A stretch of DNA of 5,776 nt, taken from NCBI GenBank assembly GCA_022561895.1, contig JADFQH010000012.1, positions 13,815 to 19,590 on the forward strand, written 5' to 3'. This DNA comes from Methanobacteriota archaeon. GTDB lineage: Archaea; Halobacteriota; Halobacteria; Halobacteriales; Halalkalicoccaceae. Numbering within the stretch: position 1 is the first letter of the stretch; each line of letters starts with the position of its first letter. Below the pieces are notes generated by a model, which was not told the DNA's origin, did no database searches, and saw nothing but the letters and a program-made list of their open reading frames with translations. Made by a program: the position numbers and the translations under genes. Below are positions 5,224 to 5,776 of this stretch, in pieces.

Positions 5224-5238
5224 AACCGTTGTACGGTT
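5224..5238. repeat. Palindrome AACCGT-N3-ACGGTT abutting the membrane-protein ATG
   Basis: Perfect 6-nt arms with a 3-nt spacer lie directly before the start codon at 5223 and just downstream of the TATA-like element at 5242-5249. For a leaderless transcript this is the stretch between TATA box and transcription start, a usual operator position for archaeal repressors. Confidence 0.45.
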
Positions 5239-5241
5239 GGC

Positions 5242-5249
5242 ATGTATTT
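5242..5249 (-). promoter_or_regulatory. TATA-like element for the four-helix membrane protein
   Basis: The minus strand reads AAATACAT, centred about 23 nt before the ATG at 5223, within the 31-nt gap after the DHH-type gene. Spacing is slightly short but within the range for leaderless genes. Confidence 0.5.
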
Positions 5250-5254
5250 CGCTT

Positions 5255-5776
5255 TCACGCCAACTGCCCACCGACAAGCCGATCCATGCAGTCGAGAAAC
5301 ACCGTCTTCTCTCCTTTCGGAACGGTCGCCCCGGCGGCAACGTCGTGGCCGCCGCCATCGCCACCGACGCTGCTTGCGGCATCGCCGACCGCCACAGAGA
5401 GATCGAGTCCGCGCCGAACGAGGAGGTGAGTTCCGCGGGCGGAGACTTTCGCGTGTTCTGCATCCTTCTCGGCGAAGGCGACGATCGGCTTTTGGGGGGT
5501 TATCCCGCCCGATCCGAGCGCCATCCCGGCGACGATTCCGACGATCGTCTCGGGGATTCTGTTCTCGGCGTCGAACCACTGGAGATGCTCTTTACAGGTG
5601 ACGCCGCTCGACTTCACCCACCGTAATCCTTCAGAAAGGTTGCGGCGGTGATTCGTCAGGAGTTTCTGCGCCGCTTCGAGCGCATCCTCCCGATCACCGA
5701 GACAGACCGCAAGTCCCACGTCGGCACGCTCGTAGCGCGCGGTCGCGTTGAGTAGCGTCGAAAACTCGCTTGCATC
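5255..5776 (-). CDS. DHH/RecJ-like phosphoesterase, C-terminal part (5' end outside window)
   Basis: The last 173 residues of a larger protein are visible; the frame is open to the right edge, starting DASEFSTLLNATARYERADVGLAVCLGD. The segment matches the C-terminal half of haloarchaeal single-stranded-DNA exonucleases of the DHH/RecJ-like family: NATARYERADVGLAVCLGD, then NLSEGLRWV, ETIVGIVAGM, KPIVAFAEK, SARGTHLLVRRGLDLS, and finally the DHHA1-type glycine/histidine motif GGDGGGHDVAAGAT. In this family DHHA1 binds the nucleic-acid substrate and the metal-dependent nuclease centre lies in the N-terminal DHH domain, which is outside the window, so catalytic residues cannot be checked. A GTG at 5719 is in frame but internal to the conserved region and is not the true start. 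Family assignment is firm; the substrate (ssDNA, RNA or small nucleotide) is inferred. Confidence 0.88.
   Translation of the reverse strand, partial: DASEFSTLLNATARYERADVGLAVCLGDREDALEAAQKLLTNHRRNLSEGLRWVKSSGVTCKEHLQWFDAENRIPETIVGIVAGMALGSGGITPQKPIVAFAEKDAEHAKVSARGTHLLVRRGLDLSVAVGDAASSVGGDGGGHDVAAGATVPKGEKTVFLDCMDRLVGGQLA

Noticed and set aside
1..5776. CRISPR array, transposase, integrase, toxin-antitoxin pair or defence cluster
   Set aside because: I looked for regularly spaced repeats, terminal inverted repeats with a transposase frame, and signature proteins, and found none.

Overview
The window looks like a piece of haloarchaeal (class Halobacteria) chromosome. The proteins are strongly acidic (Asp/Glu-rich, few Lys), codons favour C/G at the third position, and several genes belong to families I know mainly from haloarchaea: a Bat-type HTH regulator, a short zinc-ribbon protein of the DUF7130 type, and a DUF5783-type protein. 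Most genes lack a Shine-Dalgarno site and have an AT-rich TATA-like element about 22-28 nt before the start codon, as expected for leaderless haloarchaeal transcripts. I cannot name the genus.

Layout, left to right. A small two-helix membrane protein (minus, 84-299) is divergent from a cytochrome P450 (plus, 397-1646). The P450 carries one net base loss near 1447-1451, which separates the haem-cysteine region from the rest of the protein. Next come a zinc-ribbon protein (1685-2005) with its own promoter and, 2 nt later, a ketopantoate reductase (2008-2898); the pair is a probable operon. The reductase stop codon overlaps that of a convergent Nfu/NifU-type Fe-S protein (minus, 2895-3254). After a short spacer with a perfect 14-bp inverted repeat lies a DUF5783-like gene (minus, 3387-3710). 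A gene-poor stretch of 499 nt (3711-4209) with several inverted repeats leads to a Bat-type regulator (plus, 4210-4869). Its stop abuts the stop of a convergent four-helix membrane protein (minus, 4870-5223). The C-terminal part of a DHH/RecJ-like phosphoesterase (minus, 5255 to the right edge) completes the window.

The genes do not form one pathway. They are mostly housekeeping or conserved hypothetical genes: CoA precursor synthesis (ketopantoate reductase), Fe-S cluster handling (Nfu) and DNA metabolism (DHH exonuclease). I see no CRISPR array, tRNA, rRNA, transposase, defence cluster or clear new multi-gene system. The points most worth a second look are the P450 frameshift, its unusual I-helix motif, and a set of short perfect inverted repeats placed at promoters or directly against start codons.
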